64,000 nucleotides of DNA from Tremella fuciformis (GCA_032768795.1 CP136491.1:1240001-1304000), one strand, 5' to 3'. Numbered from the stretch's first letter, positions 22,727-33,568 are shown. The notes: generated by a model from the sequence alone, not told the origin. Made by a program: numbers and translations.

Positions 22727-22747
22727 CCATACTTGTGGACGACAGGT

Positions 22748-25700
22748 ATGTCAGGAAGACCTACGAGACAGAATCCAACAGGAGGAGCGCCGGGAATCGA
22801 CGCCCAGGTGGCCCTACCTGCCGATAACAGAGACACAAGCCTTCAGATACACCCTCAACCTTTGTCACCTACTACTCGCTCGTCGCCGTTGTCCAACCTC
22901 GAGCAACCACTCGAAGAACAGCCGACGACTGGCAACAGCGACTCGAGAACCGCTCCACTCGAGGCTCCACCGATTACGTACACGGTGGATACGAACGGAG
23001 TACATGGTTCGCACTATCTATCAACTCGACTAGCGGAGGAAGAAATTCCCCGAGTTACCCCTTTTGTGCGGGGCAATCCCCCGCACCTTAGCCAAGGTCC
23101 CACGTATCAAGAGCTACTCGACCAACGAACTAGGATCGAGATGCAGCTCCAACAGATGGAGCAGGCACGAAGACAGCCTGTCCGAGAACCTACACAGCCG
23201 AGGACGTCGACTACAGAACCGTACATGACAACTACGGGGCTGAATCAACCCGTGGACATCAAAGTGGCCGCCGAGGCCGCCAAGAATATCAAGAAGCCGG
23301 ATGTCTTTAGAGGCGATTTAGACCGACTGAAGCTGGATGCTTTTGTGCACCAAGTCGAAAGATACCTGCGAATCGCAGCACCTATCTACCCGACCGAAGA
23401 GCTCAAAGTGATCTTTGCTTCTGGCTACCTACGCGACGAGGCGGAGCAGTGGTACACTGGCCTAGTCGACAACAATCAAGAACCTACCACCCTGGTAGGG
23501 TTTATGACCGAGCTTCGACGAACCTTTGGCCGTCACCATGAGGAATTCTCGGCCTACTTCGAACTGGACCGACTCAGACAAGGCAACATGTTGGCCTCTG
23601 AGTACGTAGTAAAGTTCCGTACTATCCTAGCACGGACCAATCAGTCACCGGATACGCAGTGCATGGCCTTTTATAAGGGATTGCGTGAGTACCTGCAACG
23701 CGAACTCATGACGCAACGACCACGCCCTACATTCAGCGACTTCAACGACCTAGTCGAGCGTACCCTGTCTATTGACGACGCAGACCGAGAAGTCCGTGCG
23801 TTGCACCCCAAGCACCCATTTCAGGGACCAAACCCGCCGGGCCGACACCAAGGAAATACCCGATTCAACACCCCTAGTCAACAAGTACGAGGGCATTTCC
23901 GCCCAAAAGCGGGATTGGACACTGCAAGTAACAGAGAGTCACCACCACGCACGACGAACAAGTCTACAACCCCTAAGCCTCAAAGTGGCAGGACGTTCAC
24001 GCAACAGCCGAGAGGACCTCTCTCGGAGGAAGAACGTAAGGCCCGTATAGAGGCAGGGGCTTGCACCTATTGTGGGAAAATGGGCCACACGATCAACAAC
24101 TGTTGGACTCGACCACAGAACAAGTTACCGCCACACCGGATCAACGTAGCCCAAACCGACACAACCGATCAGACCACAGAGAACCACGTAACAGGCAATT
24201 ACGCAGACGTCAACAGCCAAGAAGGTTCGATGGCGACAGAGAGAGTGAACATCAGACTCACTCCACCAAGCGAGCCCCAGAAAAGAAACTTGAGAGACAG
24301 TTTCAACCGGGTAATGGCCAAATACAAAGGTCTACACAAGGTGATACCGGATCTAGGCTATCAAGAAATTCAAGGGGGGAATGAGAAGAATTTGACGCCT
24401 GAACAGGCGGAACAGAAGACGTATGTAGCTAAAACACAGAACGTAGTACGCAATTACATTAGGAAGGCGACGTGCAGGGCAGATCCGTCTGCCTTGTACT
24501 TAACCAAAACGGAACCCCTCGAAGGGTCCAAAAGAACATCAAAAGAGGACGGCGTACGCGCCAATTATGAAACGCCTACAAGGCTGTTCAACGTCCCAAT
24601 TGGCCTATCACAAATCCCTGGAGAGACCGCTAGGGCCCTCCTAGATACGGGAGCGACGTCCAACTTTGTCGACGACGAGTATGTGGCTCGACATCACCTC
24701 CCCATGACAAAACTCAAACGACCAACGCCATTGGTAATGGCGGATGGCAGGGTATCCGAGTACGGACTCTTAACCCACCGAGTACAGCTCACCGTCCTAC
24801 TGGGAAGGGGATTCGAACCTTATCACGCCGACTTCATAGTCTCCCCGATACGCATAGCACACTTGATCTTAGGCATGCCCTTTCTGGACAAAGTGCAGCC
24901 TGTGGTAGACTGGAGCGCGAGAACTCTAGCACCACGGGACACAACAGACAAGACGTCAGACCAGGCCACTGCGTGGCTCTACACCGCCATTACGACGGCG
25001 GAACCGCCTACTGAGACAGAGCTACCTGCCGAATATGCACACTACAAGGACGTATTCGATAAAGGACAGGCCGATAAACTACCAGAACATCGGCAATTCG
25101 ACCATGCCATCCAACTGAGCTCGGACAAGGTACCACCAGCTGGGCCTATCTACGCACTTAGCCCACGAGAAAGGGAAGAACTAATGGCGTACCTGCGAGA
25201 AAACCTGGATAAAGGCTTCATCAGAGAGTCACGATCCCCCGCAGGAGCACCAGTCCTATTCGTCAAAAAGAAGGACGGAAGTCTGCGATTATGCGTCGAT
25301 TACCGCAAGCTCAACGCCATGACAATCAAGAACAAATACCCTTTGCCCCTGATAGGCGACGTAATCGACCAAATACGTGGGTCGACCGTGTTTACCAAGT
25401 TAGACCTACGTGGAGCATACAACCTCGTCCGCATAGCGGAGGGGGATGAGTGGAAGACAGCCTTCCGGACACCCTTCGGACAATACGAGTACCTGGTCAT
25501 GCCCTTCGGGCTCTGCAACGCACCAGGCTCGTTCCAGCTATTTATCAACCACGTCTTCCACGACCTACTCGACAAGTACGTGGCTGTATACCTCGACGAT
25601 ATATTGGTGTACTCCAAGGATCTGGAACACCATACCCGCCACGTACAGGAAGTCCTGCGACGACTACGAGAGTATAAGCTATTCGCCAAACTCTCGAAAT

Positions 25701-28000
25701 GCCAATTCCACAGCAACGAGGTGGAGTTCCTGGGTTTCGTTCTTAACAAAAACGGCATCAAGATGGACCCAAAGAAGGTGGAGGCGGTACAAGACTGGCC
25801 CACGCCTACGAACTTGAAGGAGACACAGTCGTTTGTAGGGTTCGCCAACTTCTACCGCAGATTCATCAGGAACTTTTCGGTAATAGCCAAATCCTTACAC
25901 GACTTAACCAAGAAGGGAACGCCCTTCCAATGGGGACCCAAACAGCAGGACGCTTTCGATTCTCTCAAGCGAGCGATGACTACGGCTCCCGTACTCAGCC
26001 ACTACGACCCAAATCTTCCCCTATTACTAGAAACGGACGCGTCGGACTACGCTCTGGGTGCGATCCTGTCACACACCTACCCAGATGGTACGACCAGACC
26101 CATCGCATATGCTTCTCGGAAGATGGATCCGGCAGAACTCAACTATCCAGTTCACGACAAGGAGTTCCTAGCCATCGTGTACGCATTCAAGAGTTGGCGA
26201 CATTACCTCGAAGGTACCCGAGTACGAGTGGTCGTACTATCCGATCACAGAAGCCTAGAGTACTTCTTAACCACCAAGCAATTGACAAGGAGGCAAGCTA
26301 GATGGAGCGAGTACATGGCCGATTTCGACTTTGTCATCCAATATAGGCCAGGCAAACAAGCTACCAAGCCGGATGCCCTGTCCAGACGACCAGACTATCG
26401 ACCTACGGACACCAAAGCAACCACCTTGTCACCAGAACTCAACGCGCACAACTTCAAGGCGTTGCTTTCTTCAGCACAGTACCTGGCAACTAGGGTCGAA
26501 TACAAGGACCCTATGGCTCAAGAAGACTTTAAGGGCGCCATGGATGTGCACGAACAACAAAAATACGTGGCTCTTACGGAGAGCCATCCCGAAGAATACA
26601 AACACAAGGACGGCCTCTTCTACTACCACGACCTACCTATCGTGCCCGAGAAGCAACGAACCACGGTCCTCATATGGGCTCATAACCTACCGACGGCTGG
26701 CCACCCGGGGGTGGCCAAGACCACATCCAGGCTACTTGCAAGATTCTGGTGGCCGAGGATGCGACGAGACGTCAAAACATGGGTAAAGCATTGCGGAACG
26801 TGCCAAAAGACCAAACATACCAACCAACTACAACCAGGATTACTGCTAGACATACCTGTGGCAGAACGACCCTGGTCAACTGTATCTACCGACTACATCA
26901 CCAAACTACCGGACTCCAAGGGCTATACCAACATCAGTGTCTGGGTAGACCAGCTAACGAAGGCGGCGATCTTTATACCTATCGACAAGCTCGACGCCCC
27001 TACCCTGGCGGAGGCGTTTCTTACGAAAGTCTACCCAAGAACGGGGTTACCAGACCGTATCATCTCGGACAGAGGAGCACAGTACGTGTCAGCTTTCTGG
27101 CGCACAGTAACCAGTAAGCTTGGCTGTGACCTCAAGTTCTCTACCGCGTACCACCCACAAACGGATGGGCAAACCGAGATAGTCAACAAGTGGCTGGGAC
27201 AGTACCTACGCGTATATGCCAACTACGAACAGGATGACTGGTCCGTGCTGCTTCCTACAGCAGAATTCGTATACAACACCACGGTGCACGGAACCACCAG
27301 AATGACCCCCTACGATGCTTGGTACGGCTACACCCCTAGGCAGAATATGACAGACCCATTGGGAAGTTCCTCGCACGAAAGCGAGGAGGGGGTGACGTAT
27401 ACACGCAGGATATTTGAAAGATTCAAGTACCTTCAAGAACAGATCAAGCACGCACGGGCACAGAACAAGCGACAATATGACCGTAAACGCCGGTTACAGA
27501 CTTTCAAAGTGGGCGACCTAGTCTTACTTTCTGCTCGAAACTACAAAGGAGCTAGGACGTCAGCCAAACTAGATAACCGGTGGTTAGGACCATTCAAGGT
27601 GGCAGCAAAGGTCAACGACAACGCGTACAAGCTGCACCTCCCCGAGTCCTACAGGATCCACGACGTGATCAACGTGGAATACCTGAAGCCCTTCTACACC
27701 TCAGAGGAAGCAAGTACTAGCCAGTTACAACCTACGCAGTCGCCCGTCAGCGACATAGTGTTAGATGACAACGGCTATACCTACGAGGCGATCCTTGACG
27801 AACGAATGGTCAAGGACAAACAGGGGATTACCTCCAAACACTACCGTATCAAGTGGATAGGATGGCCTATCAGTGACAGTACATGGGAACCAGCGGCAGA
27901 GGTGGAAAGCGACCCTGCCTTCACCACCATGTACGACGCCTACTCAAGCTCGGAGAGCCAGAGTAGGAGAAAGAGATTCGTACCTAACAGGTACGCGTGA
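22748..28000 (+). CDS. Gag-Pol polyprotein of Ty3/gypsy chromovirus
   Basis: One frame of 1,750 residues from the ATG at 22748. In order: disordered N-terminus; Gag capsid domain (about 170-340); CCHC zinc knuckle CTYCGKMGHTINNC (about 440); aspartic protease with LLDTGATSNF (about 630); reverse transcriptase with the YLDDILVYS active site (about 945); RNase H (ETDASDYALGAIL); integrase H2C2 finger (H-x4-H-x28-C-x2-C), and core with STDYITKL, SDRGAQY and YHPQTDGQTEIVNK carrying the three acidic residues; and a C-terminal chromodomain (IKWIGWPISDSTWEP). Gag and Pol are fused in a single frame without a frameshift, as in Tf1. The chromodomain would guide insertion by binding chromatin. No stops or missing catalytic residues are seen, so the enzyme set looks functional. 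Confidence 0.95.
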   Translation: MSGRPTRQNPTGGAPGIDAQVALPADNRDTSLQIHPQPLSPTTRSSPLSNLEQPLEEQPTTGNSDSRTAPLEAPPITYTVDTNGVHGSHYLSTRLAEEEIPRVTPFVRGNPPHLSQGPTYQELLDQRTRIEMQLQQMEQARRQPVREPTQPRTSTTEPYMTTTGLNQPVDIKVAAEAAKNIKKPDVFRGDLDRLKLDAFVHQVERYLRIAAPIYPTEELKVIFASGYLRDEAEQWYTGLVDNNQEPTTLVGFMTELRRTFGRHHEEFSAYFELDRLRQGNMLASEYVVKFRTILARTNQSPDTQCMAFYKGLREYLQRELMTQRPRPTFSDFNDLVERTLSIDDADREVRALHPKHPFQGPNPPGRHQGNTRFNTPSQQVRGHFRPKAGLDTASNRESPPRTTNKSTTPKPQSGRTFTQQPRGPLSEEERKARIEAGACTYCGKMGHTINNCWTRPQNKLPPHRINVAQTDTTDQTTENHVTGNYADVNSQEGSMATERVNIRLTPPSEPQKRNLRDSFNRVMAKYKGLHKVIPDLGYQEIQGGNEKNLTPEQAEQKTYVAKTQNVVRNYIRKATCRADPSALYLTKTEPLEGSKRTSKEDGVRANYETPTRLFNVPIGLSQIPGETARALLDTGATSNFVDDEYVARHHLPMTKLKRPTPLVMADGRVSEYGLLTHRVQLTVLLGRGFEPYHADFIVSPIRIAHLILGMPFLDKVQPVVDWSARTLAPRDTTDKTSDQATAWLYTAITTAEPPTETELPAEYAHYKDVFDKGQADKLPEHRQFDHAIQLSSDKVPPAGPIYALSPREREELMAYLRENLDKGFIRESRSPAGAPVLFVKKKDGSLRLCVDYRKLNAMTIKNKYPLPLIGDVIDQIRGSTVFTKLDLRGAYNLVRIAEGDEWKTAFRTPFGQYEYLVMPFGLCNAPGSFQLFINHVFHDLLDKYVAVYLDDILVYSKDLEHHTRHVQEVLRRLREYKLFAKLSKCQFHSNEVEFLGFVLNKNGIKMDPKKVEAVQDWPTPTNLKETQSFVGFANFYRRFIRNFSVIAKSLHDLTKKGTPFQWGPKQQDAFDSLKRAMTTAPVLSHYDPNLPLLLETDASDYALGAILSHTYPDGTTRPIAYASRKMDPAELNYPVHDKEFLAIVYAFKSWRHYLEGTRVRVVVLSDHRSLEYFLTTKQLTRRQARWSEYMADFDFVIQYRPGKQATKPDALSRRPDYRPTDTKATTLSPELNAHNFKALLSSAQYLATRVEYKDPMAQEDFKGAMDVHEQQKYVALTESHPEEYKHKDGLFYYHDLPIVPEKQRTTVLIWAHNLPTAGHPGVAKTTSRLLARFWWPRMRRDVKTWVKHCGTCQKTKHTNQLQPGLLLDIPVAERPWSTVSTDYITKLPDSKGYTNISVWVDQLTKAAIFIPIDKLDAPTLAEAFLTKVYPRTGLPDRIISDRGAQYVSAFWRTVTSKLGCDLKFSTAYHPQTDGQTEIVNKWLGQYLRVYANYEQDDWSVLLPTAEFVYNTTVHGTTRMTPYDAWYGYTPRQNMTDPLGSSSHESEEGVTYTRRIFERFKYLQEQIKHARAQNKRQYDRKRRLQTFKVGDLVLLSARNYKGARTSAKLDNRWLGPFKVAAKVNDNAYKLHLPESYRIHDVINVEYLKPFYTSEEASTSQLQPTQSPVSDIVLDDNGYTYEAILDERMVKDKQGITSKHYRIKWIGWPISDSTWEPAAEVESDPAFTTMYDAYSSSESQSRRKRFVPNRYA

Positions 28001-28123
28001 GCGTACCTGTTAATAACCCACACTCGTTGTTCCAACTACGCGACGGTCTTTACATGCAAGAGGACGCATAATCATTTACAACACACCCCGGAAGAGGAAG
28101 GAAGCGCCAATCTACAACACCTA

Positions 28124-29051
28124 CTACGCATCGTCATCGGCCTCTGCGTCCTCCTGATCGGTCGGCTCGTCGTCGGATGGGTCCGACTCCTGTGCATAGC
28201 CACCGCGGCCTCTATACTTGGAATAGTCAACTGGCCTTTTGGGAGACCTGTGCTCCGTCTTGACCTGGAATCCGTCGACTATCTACCAATTAGCAACCGT
28301 AAGGGACCGAATATGCTAACGTACAAACAAGGCTCGCCCGATGTACCCCTTCCATCGCTTCTTGTCATGGGCGGTCATGCGGTCAGTAGACGACAGCTCG
28401 CTTCGTAGATCCTGCAGAGTCGAGCCCAGTTCCTGCCAGGCACTTTCACGAACGGTGCCCCGAGGACGTTTGCCTAGGGCAAGACCGAGTTGGATGTCGC
28501 AAGAAACTCCATGCTGGGAGTGACAACGCACGCAGCTGAGGTAAGCGTAGCTGGCAGGAACGAAACAGTACTTGCGAGGAAACTGCGCGGGAACCGCCTC
28601 CCTGGAGTACAATAGCGGCTACGACACAAGGCTTGCCAGCCTTTTCGCAGGCATTACACTCTGGTAATAAGCTGTGTAATCGCGGAATAGACTTACTGTC
28701 GGCGGCCCTTACGATCCTCAGCCGACCGTCCCACGCTGCTATGAACGCCACGGCCGTGCGCATCACATGGGCTCGGTGCCGGCCAGCTTCATCAACCGAC
28801 ATCGCCGCTAAGGTTGAAGATAGCTGGTTGGAGAGATCCTGCTGGTCAGCGAATACCACTCAGTAGCTGCCACGTACCGCCGCCCGATTCTTGGCTTGAG
28901 TGAGGGTCCCGTCAAAGCCGACATGTCGCGCTCGGTACGTTCTACCGTTGCCTATGCGGTATGTAGTCGAATCGTCGTTGGCATCGACGATGGCGTACGA
29001 GGCAGGAGGGGATACAGACACGTCTGCGGCGGTGTAGATACGAGCAGGCAT
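28124..29051 (-). CDS. Antisense cysteine-cluster gene inside the chromovirus
   Basis: Five exons fit exactly: 29051-28878, 28841-28697, 28660-28626, 28582-28325 and 28282-28124, with introns of 36-43 nt, giving 256 residues. It is convergent with Gag-Pol (stops 123 bp apart) and ends before the 3' LTR purine tract. A cysteine cluster spans exons 3 and 4: CNACEKAGKPC, then a spacer, then CVRCHSQHGVSC, preceded by LRIVRAAD. A basic stretch (GKRPRGTV), a helix and an acidic tail (DDEPTDQEDAEADDD) follow. The cluster and its leading motif match those of the antisense gene beside the other chromovirus at 3 kb. Because the introns read only on the antisense strand, they would be retained in the genomic sense RNA, which may explain how they persist. 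Function unknown. Confidence 0.75.
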
Positions 29052-29256
29052 CGTTAACGTACTTGGCAAGTTGGGGTGTCGCTCGAGGATTCAAGAAAGA
29101 AGAGAGATGGACGAAGAACGGGCGCCCAACCTGGCTGGTTCATATATCACCGCGCCCGTCACTGCACGCCCTACTCTGCAGTTCTCATGTCGACACCCTC
29201 ACGACCGTCGTCAAGGAGACGCCCTGTCGCTAGGCTCGGTCGCGACGCCCGAGCAC

Positions 29257-29267
29257 AAAGGAGGAGG
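29257..29267 (+). promoter_or_regulatory. Polypurine tract
   Basis: AAAGGAGGAGG lies 4 nt before the 3' LTR, where plus-strand DNA synthesis is primed in LTR retrotransposons. Confidence 0.6.
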
Positions 29268-29271
29268 CGAC

Positions 29272-29469
29272 TGTAATGGAATACGTCATCACGGACATGT
29301 CCGTAGTAGCCGACTACCTGTGAGAACTCTACATATACAGACTGAGAAGGAGAGGATACCTTCTTCGAAGAATGTATTATTCATCTGTCACCTGGTAACT
29401 CATCCTGGCATATCAGTCGACCAGCAAGGCAGTCACTCACATACCAACTCGCGTTCACCGACCCCGACA
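29272..29469 (+). repeat. 3' LTR, 198 bp
   Basis: Identical to the 5' LTR by eye. Its own TATA-like box (29332-29337) and predicted start (29367) face the hemerythrin-like ATG 164 bp downstream, so it may now serve as that gene's promoter. An ATG at about 29371 opens a short upstream frame that closes before the gene. Confidence 0.95.
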
Positions 29470-29530
29470 TCTTGCAGTGGATAGTTATACTCTCCCGAAG
29501 CACTGTTTTTGCACCCAAGAAGGAAACAAG

Positions 29531-30664
29531 ATGGTCGCGAAATCAATTGCACGTCCACTGCCCTCTGCCACCGGGACCCCATGGGCCAGGCCAGATGTCG
29601 AGCAAGTCTTCGAATTTCTCAAGCTGAAGGGCGCGGGTCCCAAGCCAGCACGATGGCAGGATCGGAATGCTGTAAGTCGGCCTCGCTGGTGCTTACGCTA
29701 TCACTCGCGCTCACGAAGCAGTGGGAGATGGCGAACGCACATCACTGCATGTTGGACCTGATCAAACGGGCATACCTCGTATGTATCGTTGCCTTCCCGG
29801 CTGTCGCTTGTGGCTGATGGCGAGTTCGCCCCCGAAGCCGAGAAGGGGGACGATCTTGCCAACTTCCTCGGCTTTGCCGAAGTGGCAGTCTATCAGCTCT
29901 GGAGTCATCACCACTTCGAGGAAGAAAGCTGGTTCCCTGCGATGCAGAAGGTCGCCCCCAACGTGCGTCCGAAGTCTCGCACGACGACCTGAGCTGACGA
30001 TAGGCGGCACTGGACGGGAACATCGCCGAGCACCACCTATTCGACAAGCCGCTCGACGCGGCCTGGCTCTATGTCCGCCTCTGCCGCGCTCGCCTCAACC
30101 CAGCTCCCCCCGCTCCGGCGGTACCGGAACCGCCCATCCAGTTGGACGGGACCGACTTGCTGTCGTACGGCCTCGACCCTGCTGTCGGCTTCTCCGCTCA
30201 GGCCTTCCGGGCGCACTTTGACAAGAGCATCGGTGTGATGGTGCAGCATCTCGGTGCAGAGATCGACACCATTGGTCCGGCATACACGGAACAGATTGGG
30301 GAGAAGCAGTTGCAGAAGATTGACGCGATGGTATTGAAGCACTTGCAGGGGTACGATCCTTCTTGGTTCTTGTGCAGTGCCTTCAGTGGGTGTCTGAATT
30401 GACTGGTTAAGAGGATGACTAACCGCAGTTTCTTGGCCCATCGAAACGTGTAAAGAGATGATCAGTCTGCCGTACCCTGTCAGAAGGCTGCTCCTACCAG
30501 TGAGTATTAGTGTGTCTCGCAGGACTCGCTCTCAAGATAGTTTGTCTGGAGTCGCAAATACTGGGGCTACTGGCAGTATGGCGCCCATCCCCAAGTGAGC
30601 AAATTCAGCGCGCAAACACATACCGCTCATGACCCAGAACCTGACGTTTGCGGGGACAGCCTGA
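29531..30664 (+). CDS. Hemerythrin-like (HHE) protein
   Basis: Seven exons (29531-29671, 29722-29778, 29825-29962, 30004-30385, 30429-30499, 30541-30594, 30638-30664) give 289 residues in consistent phase. The four-helix hemerythrin ligands are visible: ANAHHCMLDL in helix 1, WSHHHFEEESWFP in helix 2, EHHLFD in helix 3, and FDKSIGVMVQHLGAEID in helix 4. The C-terminus (LPYPVRRLLLP then RKYWGYWQYG) matches the tail of fungal hemerythrin-domain proteins. These bind a non-haem di-iron centre; roles in fungi include oxygen or metal handling but are poorly defined. Its ATG is only 62 bp from the 3' LTR, so the retrotransposon has split its leader from its promoter. Confidence 0.85.
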
Positions 30665-30760
30665 GAAGGATCGCTCACGACAACCTGATTGTGTCCCGAC
30701 CTTGTGTGCGCAGACTCGTAATGCGCGAGCACCTGTACAGATCATGCATGTGTGCGTTGG

Positions 30761-33507
30761 CTAGTCGGTCCGCTTCAGATCGTCTAGGAGCGCCTGAAGC
30801 TTCTCCATGTCTGGCTCGTCTCCAAACCTAATCATCAGCCCCATTTTCGGTTCTGATGACCCACTTACGAGTCTCTGGTGCGCCCCACAAAGGTTCGCAC
30901 CAACCCGCGTGCAGTGAACTTCCAGCCGCTTTGCTTGCCGCCAGACTTTTCAATCTGCTCCGCAGCTTTCGGCCCAATTGCCTCCAGCACATCGACGATC
31001 TCCAAGACCTCCTCGCAGCCTTCTCGGAACTTTGCGATATTGGTTTCCACTCCCGGATCGCTTGCTGGACCAAATCGATACGATCGAAGAGCGGATTCCA
31101 TGGCGCCTGCCCAATCCTCTTGCCAACGTTGCAGCCGAGCATAAGCACGCCATACTCTGGCGTTGTCGCTGATCCGGGGCAAAATCGTTTGCTCGAACAG
31201 GCGCTCGACGTTTGTGTGGAGGCCAAAATTTGGTATGGAGTCATCCTGCGGAGCAGAGAACGGGGTGGATACCAACGCATCGACCAGCTTGTCGAGCACG
31301 TCAACATCGAGTGCTAAAATGGGATCTTTGGAGGCGAGATCCTCGACTAGACGAGTCATAGCGCGGACTGCTTCTGCGAATTCGCCAATGTCGATGCAGA
31401 CAATGAGGTAATTCTGCCACATTCGCCAGTTGGTGTAGGCGTATCGCAAGCCTTGACGCAGGGCACGGAATGCAAGGGTTTTGTTTTCGAAAGTTGAACG
31501 AGGTCGACTTTCCTCTTCATCTGCAGCGATCTCTTCATCGCTTGATCCCTGGACGGCCGCCTGCGACGTACCCGGGTCTGACGGAGAGGACTTTTCGCCC
31601 AGGCGCAAGTAGACGGCGGCCAAGTTGTTCCAGCCTTCGGCATCCTCCTCGTCTACCCCTACATCCCTTTTGAAAGCATCTCGAGCTTCCTCCCAGCGCT
31701 CAAGTCGGACAAAGCAGACCCCAAGTGTGAACCAGCTCCTTGCAAAAAGCGGGTTGATTCGAAGTGCGGCTTGGAAGCAAGGGATAGCTTCTTCGAATTC
31801 AGCCCCCGAGACCCTGATCGAGCCCAGAGACCGCATGGCTCTTGATGAAGTCTGCTCCGAGACGTCCCAAGCCTTTTGGTACATCTCAATGGCCGCGTCT
31901 CTAGCCTCCTTGCGATTCTTGTTGGCCTTGTCTGATGACAAAGCCAAGTCGCCCAGGAGGCTCCACAACTTTGCTTCTCGTACAGCGGTTAGCCGCTGCT
32001 TTCGAGGATCGGATAGGGAAGCGCGTCCCAGCGTCTGCACCAGATCGGATTCGAGCTTCCTGCCCTCGAGAAGATCACGGACGATACGTTGAGCTTCGTC
32101 CTCTTTTTCCATTCTCTGCAGACAGTGAACAGCATCTTCCCACATCTCAAGACGAGTGAAGATGTCCAAAGCGGAGCGTACCACACCAAGAGAGGCGTAT
32201 CGCTTGGCGAGCTCGCGCTCCATCTCCCATTTGCTGGGAAGAGGCAGCTGATGGAAATACCTCAGTCGTTCAGCGGGAGCAGACTCGGAGGTCGGCATCT
32301 GTTCAATGAGTGCGGATAGCTGTAAAGCGGATCGCTCGACGGTACGAGAGCGAGTGGACTCGAGACGTGCACGCAAAAGCAGTGCTGTCGTGTGTATTGA
32401 CCAGTTGCGAGGATGTTGCAGTACGCGGGTGAGGAAAGGCAGCATCTGACTTGCGGTCAGACCATGAGATGGGGCGTTGTTGTGCTGAGAAAGGCAGAGC
32501 GAAAGAAGAACCGCCTGATCAAGAGGATGTAGGGGTGGTTGGTCGGACGGGTCGAGGTGCGCTAAACGGGAAGCAGAGGACGCAGACGAACCGAGCTTCG
32601 TGAATTCCGTTTCTTCCAACAGCGTCTCATCGTTGAGCGGAAGAGCTTCAGGGATGGCGGTTTGACTGGAGCTCGTGGTCGGGACCGACATTTCTCCTTC
32701 CCTTGGCCTGGATTCGGCCAAGAGGACTAACTGAGATAAGGCCTCCTGTTGGAACTTGGTACGCTTGCCCAAAGCCCCACTGAGCTCAAACTCCAGGCCG
32801 CTCGCCTTAGCTGCTGACAGGAACGACGCATTGGCCGCTTTGTCCTGATCCACGGAGTAGTAGTAGAGACCAAGTTCTGCTTCTCTGCTTGCGAGAAGGT
32901 CGGCATCGTCGGGAAGTTGCAATTCCCGGATGGCTTGTAGATCGGCGGAAGGCAGGGCAACGTGCTCGTCGAGGAGGGATTGGTGAACAAGGTGTGCTCG
33001 TAGAGTCCACCACGAAAGTGTGACTGGATGTATTGTACTGGAACTCAAGGCCCGGAGCAGCCGCAAGGAGAGGAGGAAAAGAACCGGCTGTGAGCATAGA
33101 TGATAGGCTGGCTCGCCTCCGAGAGTGAGGTGAGGTAATGCGGCCGAATTGAGCTCGTCCAGGTCGAGAGAGGTGGGAGGGATGAAATCAAGAGCAGTGA
33201 AGTCGAGGTCGGGTCCAGTCCAGTTGAGCTGGACGAAGGCGTGAAGCAACGCGACGGCTACTATCAATCGAGTGGTCACGTCCAGCTCAGCCGAGCTGCG
33301 TGGCGATGGAGTGGAAGGTCCGGCTGACGATAAGCCGTCTAAGAGGTATGGGTCGGCAAGGATGGATTTCGCTTCGCTCGACAGCAACACGGAGCGAAAG
33401 TCGGCGTCAAGAACCTTTTGCTCGAGCTGATGTGCTCGCGAGGGTCCAGAACCGCTGGATCCGGCCTGCGGAGCCCCCCTGATGAGGTCCCACTCGATGC
33501 TAGCCAT
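30761..33507 (-). CDS. TPR protein TTC27 / Emw1 homologue
   Basis: Exon 33507-30869 plus a short exon 30827-30761 (41-nt intron) give 901 residues, near the size of yeast Emw1. The N-terminal half is helical. The C-terminal half has tandem TPR-like helices, for example FTRLEMWEDAVHCLQRM, SWFTLGVCFVRLERWEEARDA and GWNNLAAVYLRLGE, and then a variable acidic loop and further helices. TTC27/Emw1 is an essential TPR protein linked to cell wall integrity and to assembly of large splicing complexes. The start at MASIEWDLIRG is the first ATG. The promoter is shared with the divergent gene at 33631, 123 bp away. Confidence 0.85.
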
Positions 33508-33568
33508 GGTGATAGATTGCTAATGACGTGAGTAACGAACGACTTTCCAACTTTTGGTCGATGAAGTG

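Larger units (their letters stand above)
22509..29474 (+). mobile_element. Complete Ty3/gypsy chromovirus with target duplication
   Basis: The element proper is 22514-29469 (6,956 bp), flanked by the 5-bp duplication TCTTG (22509-22513 and 29470-29474). LTRs are 198 bp, start TG and end CA, and look identical base for base. One uninterrupted Gag-Pol frame occupies 22748-28000 and an antisense five-exon gene lies at 28124-29051, before a purine tract at 29257-29267. Identical LTRs, intact frames and a clean target duplication indicate recent insertion and probable mobility. The chromodomain places it among chromoviruses. It lies in the 5' leader of the hemerythrin-like gene. Confidence 0.95.

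Noticed and set aside
22466..22747. N-terminal extension of the chromovirus polyprotein
   Set aside because: The frame is open through host DNA and the LTR, but the first ATG after the PBS (22748) is the sensible start; the extension would cross the LTR promoter.
23772..24384. Short ORFs inside the chromovirus gag region
   Set aside because: Shadow frames of the Gag-Pol gene, low-complexity Arg/Gln.
24790..24830. GATTCGAACC box inside pol resembling a tRNA T arm
   Set aside because: No acceptor, D or anticodon stem can be folded around it; coding in the protease region.
28860..29069. Upstream in-frame start (MPSTLT) of the antisense gene
   Set aside because: It begins without ATG; MPARIY at 29051 is the first ATG in frame.
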